A model generated the notes under the pieces. The model was not told where the DNA came from. It made no database searches and saw only the letters and a list, made by a program, of their open reading frames with translations. A stretch of DNA of 64,000 nt from contig AP018180.1 in NCBI GenBank assembly GCA_002368155.1, forward strand, positions 8,123,686-8,187,685, given 5' to 3'. A program made the translations under genes and the position numbers. The stretch is from Nostoc carneum NIES-2107 (lineage in GTDB: Bacteria; Cyanobacteriota; Cyanobacteriia; Cyanobacteriales; Nostocaceae). Below are positions 55,581 to 64,000 of this stretch, in pieces (position 1 is the first letter of the stretch; the number at the start of each line of letters is the position of its first letter).

Positions 55581-55942
55581 GGGACTTCCCACTAAAAAAA
55601 TATACCATCAATGTTAGAGTAGAGGAACAGGGGAAACAGAAGAAGATTATTTAAGTAAATTGGATAATTTATTTTCTAGAATTCCCTAATAGCTGAACTA
55701 TCAAATTTTTAACTTATATTTAATCAAAATTTAATAGATAGATGGCATAGTTATTTAACGCATTGCTAAGTTTAAAACGATTTTTAAAATATTAAATAAT
55801 TTCATATTTCTAAATGTAGAGTATTTTGAATCATGTATCCTCTTGATATCTTCGTTGTAAATCAGTGATTTAGCGGAGTGAATCTAATATTTAGATTCAA
55901 TATCAACTACTAATTGACTCAAGGAACTAATCTAATTAAGTT
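55581..55942. other. Intergenic region before the EndoU gene
   Basis: 362 bp, strongly AT-rich, no gene. A GATTTAGCGGAGTGAATCTAATATTTAGATTCAAT segment (near 55867-55901) contains a GAATCTAA/TTAGATTC inverted repeat that may be regulatory. Confidence 0.4.
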
Positions 55943-57214
55943 ATGTCTAAGTTAGCTTTTCCTTTGAAGATATCTACAGGAGCAGCTATACTGCTTACCT
56001 TTTGTGTAACTAGTGTAAATAGCGCCACAATTTCTGAAGGATTTGAGAGCGGTACAAAAACAAGTTATGCAGCTGCTGATGTTAATCTCAGCACGGGCTT
56101 ATGGAATTTAAATGATGCGCTGATTGGTGATCTCAGCACAGACGCAAAAAATGGTACACAATCTGCCAGGATTCGGAATAGCGGTAAAGTGTCAATGAAA
56201 TTTGATCGCTCTACAGGTGCTGGCACAATTACTATCAAACACGCTAAGTTTGGTTCTGATAGTAGTACTACTTGGGGTGTTTGGTGTTCAACTAACAGTG
56301 GCTCTTCATGGACACAAACTGGTTCCACAATCACTACCACTTCCACCACATTGCAGACAGCGACTTTTACACCTAATATCTCGGGTAATGTTCGCTGTGA
56401 AATTCGTAAGACTGATGGAACTGCAAACCGAACCAACATTGACGACATTGAAATTACAGATTATGGTTCTGGTTCAACTCCTTCTCTACCAGCTGGTTCT
56501 GTACCTTTCTTTGATAATATCAACAACCCTGTGTCTGGGTTAGCTTATGGTAGCCCGGCTGATGTTACCCCTCCCGCCCCAACGCTTAATAGCTTTGACA
56601 CAGCAGTAGTTAATCTTTGTGGCGCACCTGGCACAGTTGTGAGCCGCACTGCCTTCCAAACTATGATGAATAATAACCCTACTGTCTTGGCCAATATTAA
56701 GACTTATGTAGGAGGATACCTGAAAGTCGGTCGTACTTCGACTACTGACTTCTTGAACGATTTAACCGATCTCTGGTTTAATGTCCAAGCTTTTGACCAT
56801 GTATTCTGTGGCGAAGCAGTTCAAGGAGGCTCTATTGGTGGATTACATTTTGTTGGTCGTTATGTGGAACTGCAAAATAAGGGTTTAGCTGGACGGCTGA
56901 GTAATAATACAGTTCGGGAAGAAGTTATCCCCAACACAGTCTACACAATGGGTGTTGTGATGAAGGTAGGTACTGGGACTGCGAAGTCTACAGTTAAAGG
57001 TTATCCTTACACCCTCAGTGCTGAAGAAATTTTGTCAAAAGCATCTTTAGGCTACAAGAACAACCCCAACACTAGCACTACTAACCAAGTATGTCTTCTT
57101 AACGTCACAGATGAGGGTAGAACTTATAAAGCTGTATTTGTCAGAAGACAAGGTGGTATCCGTACTTTCTATCCTGATGCTACTCCTGACGCTACCCCAA
57201 ACTGTACTGAGTAA
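55943..57214 (+). CDS. Secreted protein with C-terminal EndoU ribonuclease domain
   Basis: A 423-residue exported protein. Signal peptide (ISTGAAILLTFCVTSVNSA), then a jelly-roll-like domain (about 27-175; GFESGTKTSYAAADVNLSTG to NIDDIEITDY), a linker, and a C-terminal EndoU domain (about 210-400). The EndoU active site is recognisable: FDHVFCGE (His about 286) and GGLHFVGRYVE (His about 302), with possible Lys in the following VVMKVG...VKGYP segment. EndoU nucleases cut RNA at U residues; bacterial members include secreted or contact-dependent toxins. No immunity gene is obvious next to it. It follows the T4SS-like region by about 3 kb, which may be coincidence. Confidence 0.72.
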   Translation: MSKLAFPLKISTGAAILLTFCVTSVNSATISEGFESGTKTSYAAADVNLSTGLWNLNDALIGDLSTDAKNGTQSARIRNSGKVSMKFDRSTGAGTITIKHAKFGSDSSTTWGVWCSTNSGSSWTQTGSTITTTSTTLQTATFTPNISGNVRCEIRKTDGTANRTNIDDIEITDYGSGSTPSLPAGSVPFFDNINNPVSGLAYGSPADVTPPAPTLNSFDTAVVNLCGAPGTVVSRTAFQTMMNNNPTVLANIKTYVGGYLKVGRTSTTDFLNDLTDLWFNVQAFDHVFCGEAVQGGSIGGLHFVGRYVELQNKGLAGRLSNNTVREEVIPNTVYTMGVVMKVGTGTAKSTVKGYPYTLSAEEILSKASLGYKNNPNTSTTNQVCLLNVTDEGRTYKAVFVRRQGGIRTFYPDATPDATPNCTE

Positions 57215-57216
57215 TT

Positions 57217-57316
57217 ATACCAATTTAAATAGTGTTTGCGGCACATCAATATATTCTAGAGGGCATGGCAATGCCATGCCCCTACCATCTGCCGCATTCT
57301 TTTTTTAAATTGGTAT
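57217..57316. mobile_element. MITE-like palindromic element, copy C (100 bp)
   Basis: The ends are perfect 13-bp inverted repeats ATACCAATTTAAA and TTTAAATTGGTAT. The interior GTGTTTGCGGCACATC ... GATCTGCCGCA-type blocks and the central GGGCATGGCA/TGCCATGCCC match copies A (18036) and B (27111). It starts 3 bp after the EndoU stop codon. Confidence 0.8.
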
Positions 57317-57376
57317 TAGACTAACAGATTGGTATAAAAATCAATCTTTTGCACAATAATATGTAGGGGAAAATTC

Positions 57377-57407
57377 CAGTGCGTTAAGTATTCTACTTAA
57401 CGCACTG
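57377..57407. terminator. Perfect 14-bp hairpin between convergent genes
   Basis: CAGTGCGTTAAGTA-TTC-TACTTAACGCACTG: perfect stem and 3-base loop, between the EndoU gene (plus) and the next minus-strand gene. Likely a bidirectional terminator, though without a long T run. Confidence 0.6.
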
Positions 57408-57441
57408 CTATAGATGAAAATGTTGATATGACCAATCTTTC

Positions 57442-58473
57442 TCAATCAAATTTCAAGTTGGCAATTGCTTGGTCAATATCCAAACTCAAATATTTATCTA
57501 ACGGCAAATACATCCAATTGAGATAAATTTGGGGATCTGAGTTGGTCTTTTGAAAGCCTAATGATGATAGTAGTTCTTCATCATTGGGATGAATTGCTAC
57601 ACAATATATATCGCATAGCTCAGGAAAATCGGCTTGCATCTGCACAAATATTTTTTGGACATCTTGTAAAAATTCACTGGCGGTATTGAGCTGTTTGTAA
57701 GGCATATCGATTTGCCAACTACGAACAAAAACCGAAGTACAATTGCGATCGCCTACATTGGCAATTTGAAATGGGTCATGCTCCCAAGTTGCACTCAAGT
57801 GTAAGCTATGGCGTGCTGGAATAAAGAAATTGGCTTCCGATTGCGGCGCTACAGGATACAAGACATAAAACCCTACAGCATCTTGGGTATCACTGCGGCG
57901 TAGTACCCGCATTCCTGTAGGATATTGTTCTGCCCAACCTCGAATAATTCTCGCGATTCTATGGGGAAGCGCTGTAGCTTTTTTATTCATCCAATTGTAG
58001 TTACGCGCTAGAAACGTTGCTACAGGAATAGCATCAGTTCGGGGATTGAAGTAATCAGGTATAAGTTGGATCTCATCTGGGGCTAAGGTAGAGTCTTGCT
58101 GATTGGAAATTAAAGACCGAATGCGAATACAAGTAGTACTACCATCAAAATCTTTTTCAATTAGCCCTAAAGCTACTAGCTTATCCAGCATCATACCCGC
58201 AGAGCGATCGCTTCCCCGCTCTTGTTCGCCATAGAAAACTTCTTGGGCTTCGCGATGGGTACAAGGAATAAACCCTACTGGTAAATCTAGTTCTGTTAAA
58301 GGTTGCTGTAAGCGCTTACCTAATTCTTGCTGTTGTTTTAGCAGTAAATAAGCCCATAGCTTCACGAAATATTCTGCACGGCGGCGTGTAATCCCAATTC
58401 GCCCTTGCAATAGATTAACGTACTTACGCTGTTGCTCAATTGGAAACCATTGTTCAATAGTATGTGGTTGCAT
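57442..58473 (-). CDS. Unrecognised two-part protein with winged-helix-like N-terminus
   Basis: A 343-residue soluble protein. The N-terminal 130 residues look like a winged-helix unit (GITRRRAEYFVKLWAYLLLKQ, FIPCTHREAQEVFYGEQERGSDRSAGMMLDKLVALGLIEK), suggesting DNA or protein binding. The C-terminal part (ATFLARNYNWMNKKATALPHRIARIIRGWAEQY, VGFYVLYPVAPQSEANFF) has a GNAT-like feel without a clear acetyl-CoA motif. ATG 58473 (MQPHTIEQW) is preferred; the frame extends upstream through repeat-derived sequence. Possibly a regulator. I do not recognise the family. Confidence 0.6.
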   Translation of the reverse strand: MQPHTIEQWFPIEQQRKYVNLLQGRIGITRRRAEYFVKLWAYLLLKQQQELGKRLQQPLTELDLPVGFIPCTHREAQEVFYGEQERGSDRSAGMMLDKLVALGLIEKDFDGSTTCIRIRSLISNQQDSTLAPDEIQLIPDYFNPRTDAIPVATFLARNYNWMNKKATALPHRIARIIRGWAEQYPTGMRVLRRSDTQDAVGFYVLYPVAPQSEANFFIPARHSLHLSATWEHDPFQIANVGDRNCTSVFVRSWQIDMPYKQLNTASEFLQDVQKIFVQMQADFPELCDIYCVAIHPNDEELLSSLGFQKTNSDPQIYLNWMYLPLDKYLSLDIDQAIANLKFD

Positions 58474-59016
58474 ATAGCTAGACTCCTGACTTTTCCCAGC
58501 TTGTGCAGCAGCAAAGCAGTTAAAATTCATTGAAAGCGGCGGGAAACTCCATCCCCTTGTGGGTGGAGAGGGATAGCCGCCCCGCCGCTTGGGGCATAGG
58601 GCATAGGGCATAGGGCATTGGTATGTTCTTTCCTATGCCCAATTCCCAATTCCCAATGCCCAAAAACTCCATCCCCTTGTGGGAGGAGTTTTTTATTAGT
58701 CTTCATCAGACTTTCTTTATATAGCCGGGTCGCCAGACTAGTAGCCGCCTCTAGGGTAGCAACTGGCGCGCGAATTATCTTCGCCAGAGTGTACGTCAGT
58801 CAAAATAGTTGGCCGCTAACTGCTGCACTAATCAACTTAATAAAAACTTCACCTTGCTTCAGGTAAATTACGCAAACTTCATCTTACAAGTTTTTACCTC
58901 AGCCGCATTGTCAGGCTTACAACCCACTCATTGTAGAAACAGAAGCTCAAACCGCAAAATTCAGTACAACACCTATTAAGTATGACTTTCGCGCTGAGTT
59001 TTGGAGGAGATTGACA
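58474..59016. other. Intergenic region with 20-bp direct repeats
   Basis: AAACTCCATCCCCTTGTGGG occurs at 58544-58563 and again at 58664-58683, the second being part of a terminator-like hairpin. A GGGCATA heptamer run (58592-58618) lies between. Open frames here translate repeats only. Confidence 0.6.
58662..58697 (+). terminator. Terminator-like hairpin
   Basis: AAAAACTCC-aTCCC-cttgt-GGGA-GGAGTTTTTT: outer stem AAAACTCC/GGAGTTTT plus inner TCCC/GGGA, ending in a T run. No plus-strand gene ends just upstream, so it may belong to a small RNA or to a repeat. Confidence 0.5.
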
Positions 59017-59685
59017 ATGTTATTTCCTTGTAAAGACAATAACGTAAATTTTACATCTATCTTAGGAAGTAATTGTTTCAAAAAAACGCTGAAAGATGAA
59101 AATTTAGAGTCTGTTTCTAAAGTTGATTTACTACAAGCAATGATTGAAAGCTTTGTGGATGGCATTTTAATCGCCACAACTGAAGGTAATTTAGTTCATG
59201 CTAATGAGTATGCACGTGCAGTTTGTCGTCAATTAGCGCGCAAAGAAGCTGTTGTTAATCCAATTCCAGAGGAAATATGGCGTATTTGCCAATCTTTGAT
59301 TGATAGTCAAGAGTTTTTTCCAGATGAAAAAATCATCATCGAATCAGAAATTGAACCCACTCCCACAATTAAATTACGCTTGCGGGCTAGATGGTTACAG
59401 CTATGTGTAAATAAACACAATTTTTTATTAGTGACTTTAGAAGATTTCAATCAGTATAGTCAGAGTATTGCAATTGCGGATGCTAAAAAATACAACTTAA
59501 CAGACCGTGAAAGACAAGTTTGGCAGTTACGACGTGCGAACTTTTCTTATAAGGAAATTGCCAATCAGCTATACATTACAATCAATACAGTGAAAAAGCA
59601 CTTAAAAAATATTCATGCTAAACAGCATGAAAAGGAGCATATTACTTTTGCAGATTCATCCTCACCTTATTTTAAATGGAATTAA
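59017..59685 (+). CDS. LuxR-type regulator with PAS-like sensor
   Basis: A 222-residue transcription factor. N-terminal PAS-like region (about 35-150; LLQAMIESFVDGILIATTEGNLVHANEYARAVC), then a LuxR/GerE helix-turn-helix at about 168-212 (LTDRERQVWQLRRANFSYKEIANQLYITINTVKKHLKNI). No receiver domain, so ligand or redox sensing through the PAS-like part is likely. ATG 59017 is chosen; GGAGGAGA lies 6 bp upstream. The window shows no obvious target operon next to it. Confidence 0.85.
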   Translation: MLFPCKDNNVNFTSILGSNCFKKTLKDENLESVSKVDLLQAMIESFVDGILIATTEGNLVHANEYARAVCRQLARKEAVVNPIPEEIWRICQSLIDSQEFFPDEKIIIESEIEPTPTIKLRLRARWLQLCVNKHNFLLVTLEDFNQYSQSIAIADAKKYNLTDRERQVWQLRRANFSYKEIANQLYITINTVKKHLKNIHAKQHEKEHITFADSSSPYFKWN

Positions 59686-59910
59686 TGAGAGTAGGGGCAG
59701 CAGAGGAGGGAAATAATAATTGAAAATCTTGGTGTTCAAATTGGATAATTTAATTAGTGGAAATAAGCTAAAAAATCTCTAATTTGTACTGATAATTCAT
59801 CAAAATCTTGTGGGGTGAGATGGAAAGCTTGCTCCGATTTTCCAAGTTCAATGTTGCTTAGCTTATAGCTGACACCCTCCGGGGTGTTGGCACTTTCTTT
59901 TGTTAACCTT

Positions 59911-60876
59911 ATGAAAATCAATAATTCTCGGACTTTAACCTATAGCCCAGCTTATACAATTGTCCCTACTTACGAATGCTTTAATCGCTGTACATACTGT
60001 AACTTTCGTACTGACCCAGGTAAAAGTCCTTGGATGACTTTAGCAAATGCCGAAAGCATTTTCAAACAACTACAAAACCAAAATATTTGTGAGATTTTGA
60101 TTCTTAGCGGTGAAGTACATCCGCATTCACCCCAGCGCCAAGAATGGTTCCAACTGATTTATGATTTGTGTAATTTAGCATTAGCAATGGGATTTTTACC
60201 TCACACTAATGCTGGCCCATTGAGTTTTGCAGAAATGCAAAAGCTGAAGACTGTTAATGTTTCAATGGGGTTAATGTTAGAGCAATTAACGCCAAAATTA
60301 TTAAATACAGTTCATAAACACGCACCGAGTAAATTACCCCAAGTGCGGTTACAACAATTAGAATGGGCAGGAGAATTACAAATACCCTTTACTACAGGAT
60401 TATTATTAGGAATTGGGGAAACAATTGCTGATTGCGAAGAAACTTTAGCTGCTATATCTCAAATACATCAGCGTTATCATCACATTCAAGAAGTGATTTT
60501 ACAACCCCACAGTCCAGGAAATCAGCAAAGCTTTGATGCGCCACCTTTTAACCCTGATCAATTACCAGAAATAATTGCTCAAGCACGCCAGATTTTACCA
60601 TCAGAGATTACAATTCAAATTCCGCCCAATTTAGTTAAGGATGAGGAGTGGTTACTGGCTTGTGTAGAAGCTGGGGCGAGAGATTTAGGCGGAATTGGGC
60701 CAAAAGACGAAGTGAATCCCAATTATCCCCATGTTCAGGAGCAGAGGTTAAGAGAGATTTTACAACCTGCGGGGTGGGTGTTAGTACCGCGATTACCAAT
60801 TTATCCGCAATTCGATGATTGGTTATCCGAAGATTTGCAAAATGTGGTGAAGCGATCGCGCCTATTCTTAGGGTAG
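59911..60876 (+). CDS. cofG: 7,8-didemethyl-8-hydroxy-5-deazariboflavin synthase subunit CofG
   Basis: A 321-residue radical-SAM enzyme. The cluster motif is CFNRCTYC (CxxxCxxC) in YECFNRCTYCNFRTDPG, followed by ILILSGEVHPHSP, LPHTNAGPLSF, VNVSMGLMLEQLT and GLLLGIGET. With CofH it makes the F0 deazaflavin used as antenna chromophore in cyanobacterial photolyases and as the core of F420. No CofH is in the window. ATG 59911 (MKINNSR) is preferred; the frame extends upstream from GTG 59884 through a hairpin ACACCC/GGGGTGT (59872-59887). Confidence 0.92.
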   Translation: MKINNSRTLTYSPAYTIVPTYECFNRCTYCNFRTDPGKSPWMTLANAESIFKQLQNQNICEILILSGEVHPHSPQRQEWFQLIYDLCNLALAMGFLPHTNAGPLSFAEMQKLKTVNVSMGLMLEQLTPKLLNTVHKHAPSKLPQVRLQQLEWAGELQIPFTTGLLLGIGETIADCEETLAAISQIHQRYHHIQEVILQPHSPGNQQSFDAPPFNPDQLPEIIAQARQILPSEITIQIPPNLVKDEEWLLACVEAGARDLGGIGPKDEVNPNYPHVQEQRLREILQPAGWVLVPRLPIYPQFDDWLSEDLQNVVKRSRLFLG

Positions 60877-60939
60877 AATTTCACATATCATCAAATTTAC
60901 TCATCAAAAACACAAAATACTTTCTCAAAAATTATAATA

Positions 60940-61005
60940 AACACCAATTACCCATTCCCCATTCCCCCTTCCCCCTTCCCCCTTCCCCTACCCCTTCGCT
61001 ACCTT
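60940..61005. repeat. Heptamer tract (TTACCCA, CCCCTTC types)
   Basis: ATTACCCATTCCCCATTCCC units then CTTCCCC units between the convergent cofG and PgpH-like genes. The PgpH-like C-terminus KVAKG is at its edge. Confidence 0.85.
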
Positions 61006-63717
61006 CTCGTTATTCGTTTTGAATTTAGGATAAGCAATGCGTTTGTGATGGAATTGCTGCCAAACTTCTACGAAGATTTGGGCAATGTCGGAAACTTCTT
61101 CACGTGTGAGTCCACAATCTACTAGTTGATTGTCTTGCCATCTCGCACGCAAGATATTATTCAGCATATTTAAAGCTTGTTCTGGTGTCGCATCTTTGAG
61201 CGATCGCAATGCGGCTTCACAAGAATCGGCTAACATGACAATTGCTGTTTCCCGCGATTGGGGAATTGGCCCATCGTAGCGAAAATCAGCGTCGTCTACT
61301 TCAATACTAGGATTTTCTTTTGCCATTTGCTGCGCTTGGTGATGGAAATAAGCAATCAGCATAGTTCCCTGATGTTCTGGAATGAAGGCTTGGATGGCGG
61401 TAGGTAAAAGATGTTCCTGTGCCATCGTTAACCCTTCGCTAACGTGCTTTTTAATAATCGCTGCACTCTTCCAGGGGTCTTTAATTTCTGTTTCATGTTT
61501 ATTCGGCCCTCCCATTTGGTTTTCGATAAAACCAGAGGGGTCATGCATTTTACCGATGTCGTGGTAAAGCGTACCAGCGCGCACTAGTTCCACATCGCAT
61601 TTGAGGTGCTTAGCTGCGGCTTCCGCTAATGTGGCTACAAATAACGTATGTTGAAAGGTTCCAGGCGCTTCTGTTGCTAGTCGCTTTAATAAGGGGCGGT
61701 TAGGATTCGCTAATTCTGCTAACCGGATAGGAGTGACTAAATCAAATAGTTTTTCTAAATAAGGACTTAAGCCTAAAGCTACAATACTCCACGCTAACCC
61801 GGATAAAGCAAATAAGCCTGCTTCTTTAAGGATGAGATACCAAGAAACTGGACTTCCTATAAGCAAGAGAATTAAGTAAATTCCTCCCTGGGTTGAGGCA
61901 ATAGCCAGTCCTAATAATGCCAGTTCCTCACGCGATCGCAATCGTTTGGCCATTAAACTGCCTACTATTCCCCCAGATGCACCAGCAACCAGGGCAATTT
62001 TACTCACTTCCATGCCTATTGGTAGCACTCCTAACAATAGCCCTACAACTGTGACACCCAAAGATGGGCCGTAAAAGCTACCTAACAATAAACCAATCGC
62101 ACTCCAGGTAGTATGTAATACGCCAAACGTCAGCATCCCTGGCGTACTGAGGGTAAGAAGTAAAATCAACAGGCGATCGCGTTGTCGCAATTTAATTTTT
62201 AAACGACGTTCAACAATTACAAAAATGCCAATTGCTGTAGTGACAATACCTGTCACCTTGATTAACTCTGCCCAGTTAGTTTCCCGATCAATTAATTGAT
62301 AATGCTCCAATACCTGTAAATTCCACGGAGTAATCTTGTCTCCTTTATTAACAATTACCTCATCCTTCCGCACCTCAACCATGATCGGTGCTACCTCATC
62401 TGCTGCCCGTTGTGCCTGTTGTTTGCTTTTTGTTTCATCTTTCTTCAAATTTGGTTGCAGCACAGTTAACAATACTTTCGTGACTAAAGGTTGCGCTGCT
62501 GGCGGTTCTGATTTCTCCACTTGCAAGTTGACTGTATTCTTTAAAGCATCTTCTGGTAGTCCGTAGGGAATACCTTGAGCGAGAATCCGTGCAGAAATAT
62601 CGCGAATTAATGTTTGGGTAGTTATCCAATCTTGATCTGATAACTCTAAAAGAATATTTTCTTGATATATAGTTTTGGATCTGCCAGCTTCGATATGTAA
62701 TAGCTTTTCCTTGGCTAGCTGGTATTTTTTCCTTGCTTGTGAGATTTGGGAGATCAGGGAAGAATATTTTTGTGCCGAATTTGTGACTCGAAAAATTTCT
62801 AGTTCCGTGATGGCTTTAAACAAGTCGGCGTTGGTAGAAACATTAACTGGTTTTGTATATTCAGGGCTGAGGCTAATAGATGCTTTCCCGGGTTGGGCTA
62901 ATGCTTCTTGCTTGGGGGAACCAGCTTGAGGGGATGTAGATTGTAGCTGGTTTGTCCCATTGTTTTTTTTCGCTTCCTGTGTAGTCGCAGAACTGCTGTT
63001 TTGGTTAGGTAACAAAAATCCAACTGGCTGTTTTTTAGTTTTTTCTAACGCTAGTAAGATATTTTTCCACTCTGACTCACTACAAGCGCGCAGATAACTT
63101 TGGCTAGTAAGAGACAACTGTAAGGTTTCAGCAAAAGGAAAATCACCACCAACATCACGAATTTCATCACCTTGATCGAGAATTAGTTGCAAATTATGGT
63201 TGATTTGTTCAGTAATTTGCTGATCCACCCTTAAAATGGGTAGGGAAATGTTCACCGCAGCTTTGCGTTGTGCTTTGGTTTTTTCAATGTCTTCAATTTT
63301 GTCTGTGTGGGGGGCTTTAATCGTTTCAGGTGCCACAGTATCAACTTTTAGCTTCGGTTGATAATAGGATTTGTACCCAATCACACCTGTCAGCGATACA
63401 ATTGCGATCGCCAAAATCACCGAGGAACGGTTTTCATGCACCCATTTAACACCGATGTTATTTACCAATCGGTGTTCTTGCACCGATTTGGTGATTAATC
63501 TGAGTGCTATTACTGGTTTTTGAATGCCGTCACTGGTTGTTGATACATACAAACGTATGTTCTTCAACCAAGTTTTGGGAATTTTTCCCAAGCGGCTTTG
63601 GCTGTTTGGATCGCTTACAGATTTCAATAATTTTCCTTGGCGACGTAATACTTTGTACTGTCGCCGCCATTGCGTAAATTGCTGGGTTAGGGACTTCAAA
63701 AATCGCTGATGTTTCAT
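60988..63717 (-). CDS. 7TM-HD family phosphohydrolase (PgpH-like)
   Basis: A 909-residue membrane protein of the 7TMR-HD class. Order: a basic N-terminus, a membrane anchor (about 92-110; SSVILAIAIVSLTGVIG), an extracytoplasmic 7TMR-HDED region (about 130-470), seven or so membrane helices (about 485-690; GIVTTAIGIFVIVE, LLILLLTLSTPGML, IALVAGASGGIVGSLMA), and a C-terminal HD domain (about 700-880) with HDIGKMHDPSGF and HHAQQMA metal ligands. Relatives in other bacteria (PgpH) hydrolyse cyclic di-AMP; the role here is inferred. ATG 63717 starts MKHQRFLKSLTQQF. Convergent with cofG. Confidence 0.88.
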   Translation of the reverse strand: MKHQRFLKSLTQQFTQWRRQYKVLRRQGKLLKSVSDPNSQSRLGKIPKTWLKNIRLYVSTTSDGIQKPVIALRLITKSVQEHRLVNNIGVKWVHENRSSVILAIAIVSLTGVIGYKSYYQPKLKVDTVAPETIKAPHTDKIEDIEKTKAQRKAAVNISLPILRVDQQITEQINHNLQLILDQGDEIRDVGGDFPFAETLQLSLTSQSYLRACSESEWKNILLALEKTKKQPVGFLLPNQNSSSATTQEAKKNNGTNQLQSTSPQAGSPKQEALAQPGKASISLSPEYTKPVNVSTNADLFKAITELEIFRVTNSAQKYSSLISQISQARKKYQLAKEKLLHIEAGRSKTIYQENILLELSDQDWITTQTLIRDISARILAQGIPYGLPEDALKNTVNLQVEKSEPPAAQPLVTKVLLTVLQPNLKKDETKSKQQAQRAADEVAPIMVEVRKDEVIVNKGDKITPWNLQVLEHYQLIDRETNWAELIKVTGIVTTAIGIFVIVERRLKIKLRQRDRLLILLLTLSTPGMLTFGVLHTTWSAIGLLLGSFYGPSLGVTVVGLLLGVLPIGMEVSKIALVAGASGGIVGSLMAKRLRSREELALLGLAIASTQGGIYLILLLIGSPVSWYLILKEAGLFALSGLAWSIVALGLSPYLEKLFDLVTPIRLAELANPNRPLLKRLATEAPGTFQHTLFVATLAEAAAKHLKCDVELVRAGTLYHDIGKMHDPSGFIENQMGGPNKHETEIKDPWKSAAIIKKHVSEGLTMAQEHLLPTAIQAFIPEHQGTMLIAYFHHQAQQMAKENPSIEVDDADFRYDGPIPQSRETAIVMLADSCEAALRSLKDATPEQALNMLNNILRARWQDNQLVDCGLTREEVSDIAQIFVEVWQQFHHKRIAYPKFKTNNEKVAKG

Positions 63718-64000
63718 TACCTCTGCCTACAGTTGCTTACTTTGATACCTCAAAACAAGACAAACCTAGGGGAAGTCCCCGCAAAAGCAACCGCAGCTGC
63801 TTGTAACTGAATTTGGTTCATATTAGCCCACAGTCTGATTTTGCAGGCTTGGTTCTTGTAGCCGCACCTTTAAGGGTAAAGGCTGACATTCACCAACCTG
63901 ATTAATAGGGAACTTCGGAGGAGGGTGCTAGTGGCGGCCGTTTTGCCACAATACCTACCTACAGAGTCAGGTTAAGAGTTTCTTTGGAAATTGTAGTATA
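63718..64000. other. Leader region of the PgpH-like gene, structured block
   Basis: 283 bp to the window end with no frame. A GC-richer block (about 63860-63985) has a GTGGC/GCCAC hairpin and a CCTGA/TCAGG closure, suggesting structure. It could be the 5' leader of the minus-strand gene, a small RNA, or part of the next gene region. Confidence 0.4.

Noticed and set aside
58618-58866. An 82-codon frame after the winged-helix-like gene.
   Set aside because: It translates heptamer repeats and a terminator hairpin.
63718-64000. 6S RNA or RNase P RNA at the window end.
   Set aside because: No conserved signature that I can recognise in either orientation; left as an unspecific structured block.

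Overview
The window looks like chromosomal DNA of a filamentous, probably heterocyst-forming cyanobacterium of the Nostoc/Calothrix type. Evidence is the very frequent GCGATCGC (HIP1) octamer, many runs of degenerate heptamer repeats (TTACCCA, TTGGTAA, CCCCAGT types) between and even inside genes, and cyanobacterial marker genes: raf1 (Rubisco assembly), ndhH, a menG/ubiE methyltransferase, cofG, a CPP1-like J-domain protein and a DUF2811 protein. There is one tRNA (Ala, TGC), no rRNA and no CRISPR array.

Layout. 0.5-6.9 kb: a large gene fusing a family 2 glycosyltransferase, a filamentous-haemagglutinin secretion domain and a CHAT protease-like domain, cut in two by a 1322-bp IS4-family element whose 9-bp target duplication can be read directly. 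7-12.4 kb: an L,D-transpeptidase, an Asn/Gln-rich secreted protein, tRNA-Ala, trhO, an O-methyltransferase, a CoA-binding protein and a divergent phosphoribulokinase-family kinase. 12.7-15.5 kb: polynucleotide kinase-phosphatase-ligase (RNA repair) whose stop codon lies in the first unit of a nine-copy 21-bp tandem array. 16-23 kb: a GDSL esterase, a small P-loop kinase, a DUF445 membrane protein, menG, a REC-GAF regulator and raf1. 23-24.3 kb: a tnpB-only IS605-type element that abuts the 3' end of pstB. 24.3-29.5 kb: the pstSCAB phosphate transporter (minus strand) with a candidate Pho box, and a divergent second pstB on the other strand. 29.6-42.4 kb: a zinc-ribbon/NYN/OST-HTH protein, a HAD hydrolase, regulators, an MFS transporter, anmK with a repeat insertion in its coding region, a histidine kinase and rsmH.

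43.1-52.7 kb is the most distinctive region: nine co-oriented genes that read as a cyanobacterial type IV secretion / mating-pair-formation system (VirB2-, B3-, B4-, B5-, B6-, B8-, second B8-, B10- and short B9-like), with no relaxase, coupling protein or VirB11 visible. After it come a frameshifted ankyrin gene, ndhH, an unknown protein, a secreted EndoU-type nuclease, an unrecognised protein, a PAS-LuxR regulator, cofG and a large 7TM-HD (PgpH-like) phosphohydrolase.

Small mobile repeats are everywhere: at least three copies of a 100-bp palindromic MITE-like element, four copies of a GACGCGAT/ATCGCGTC palindrome, two copies of a GCGTTACGC palindrome and more than ten heptamer tracts. All functional calls rest on reading motifs and protein sequence by eye; no database search was run.
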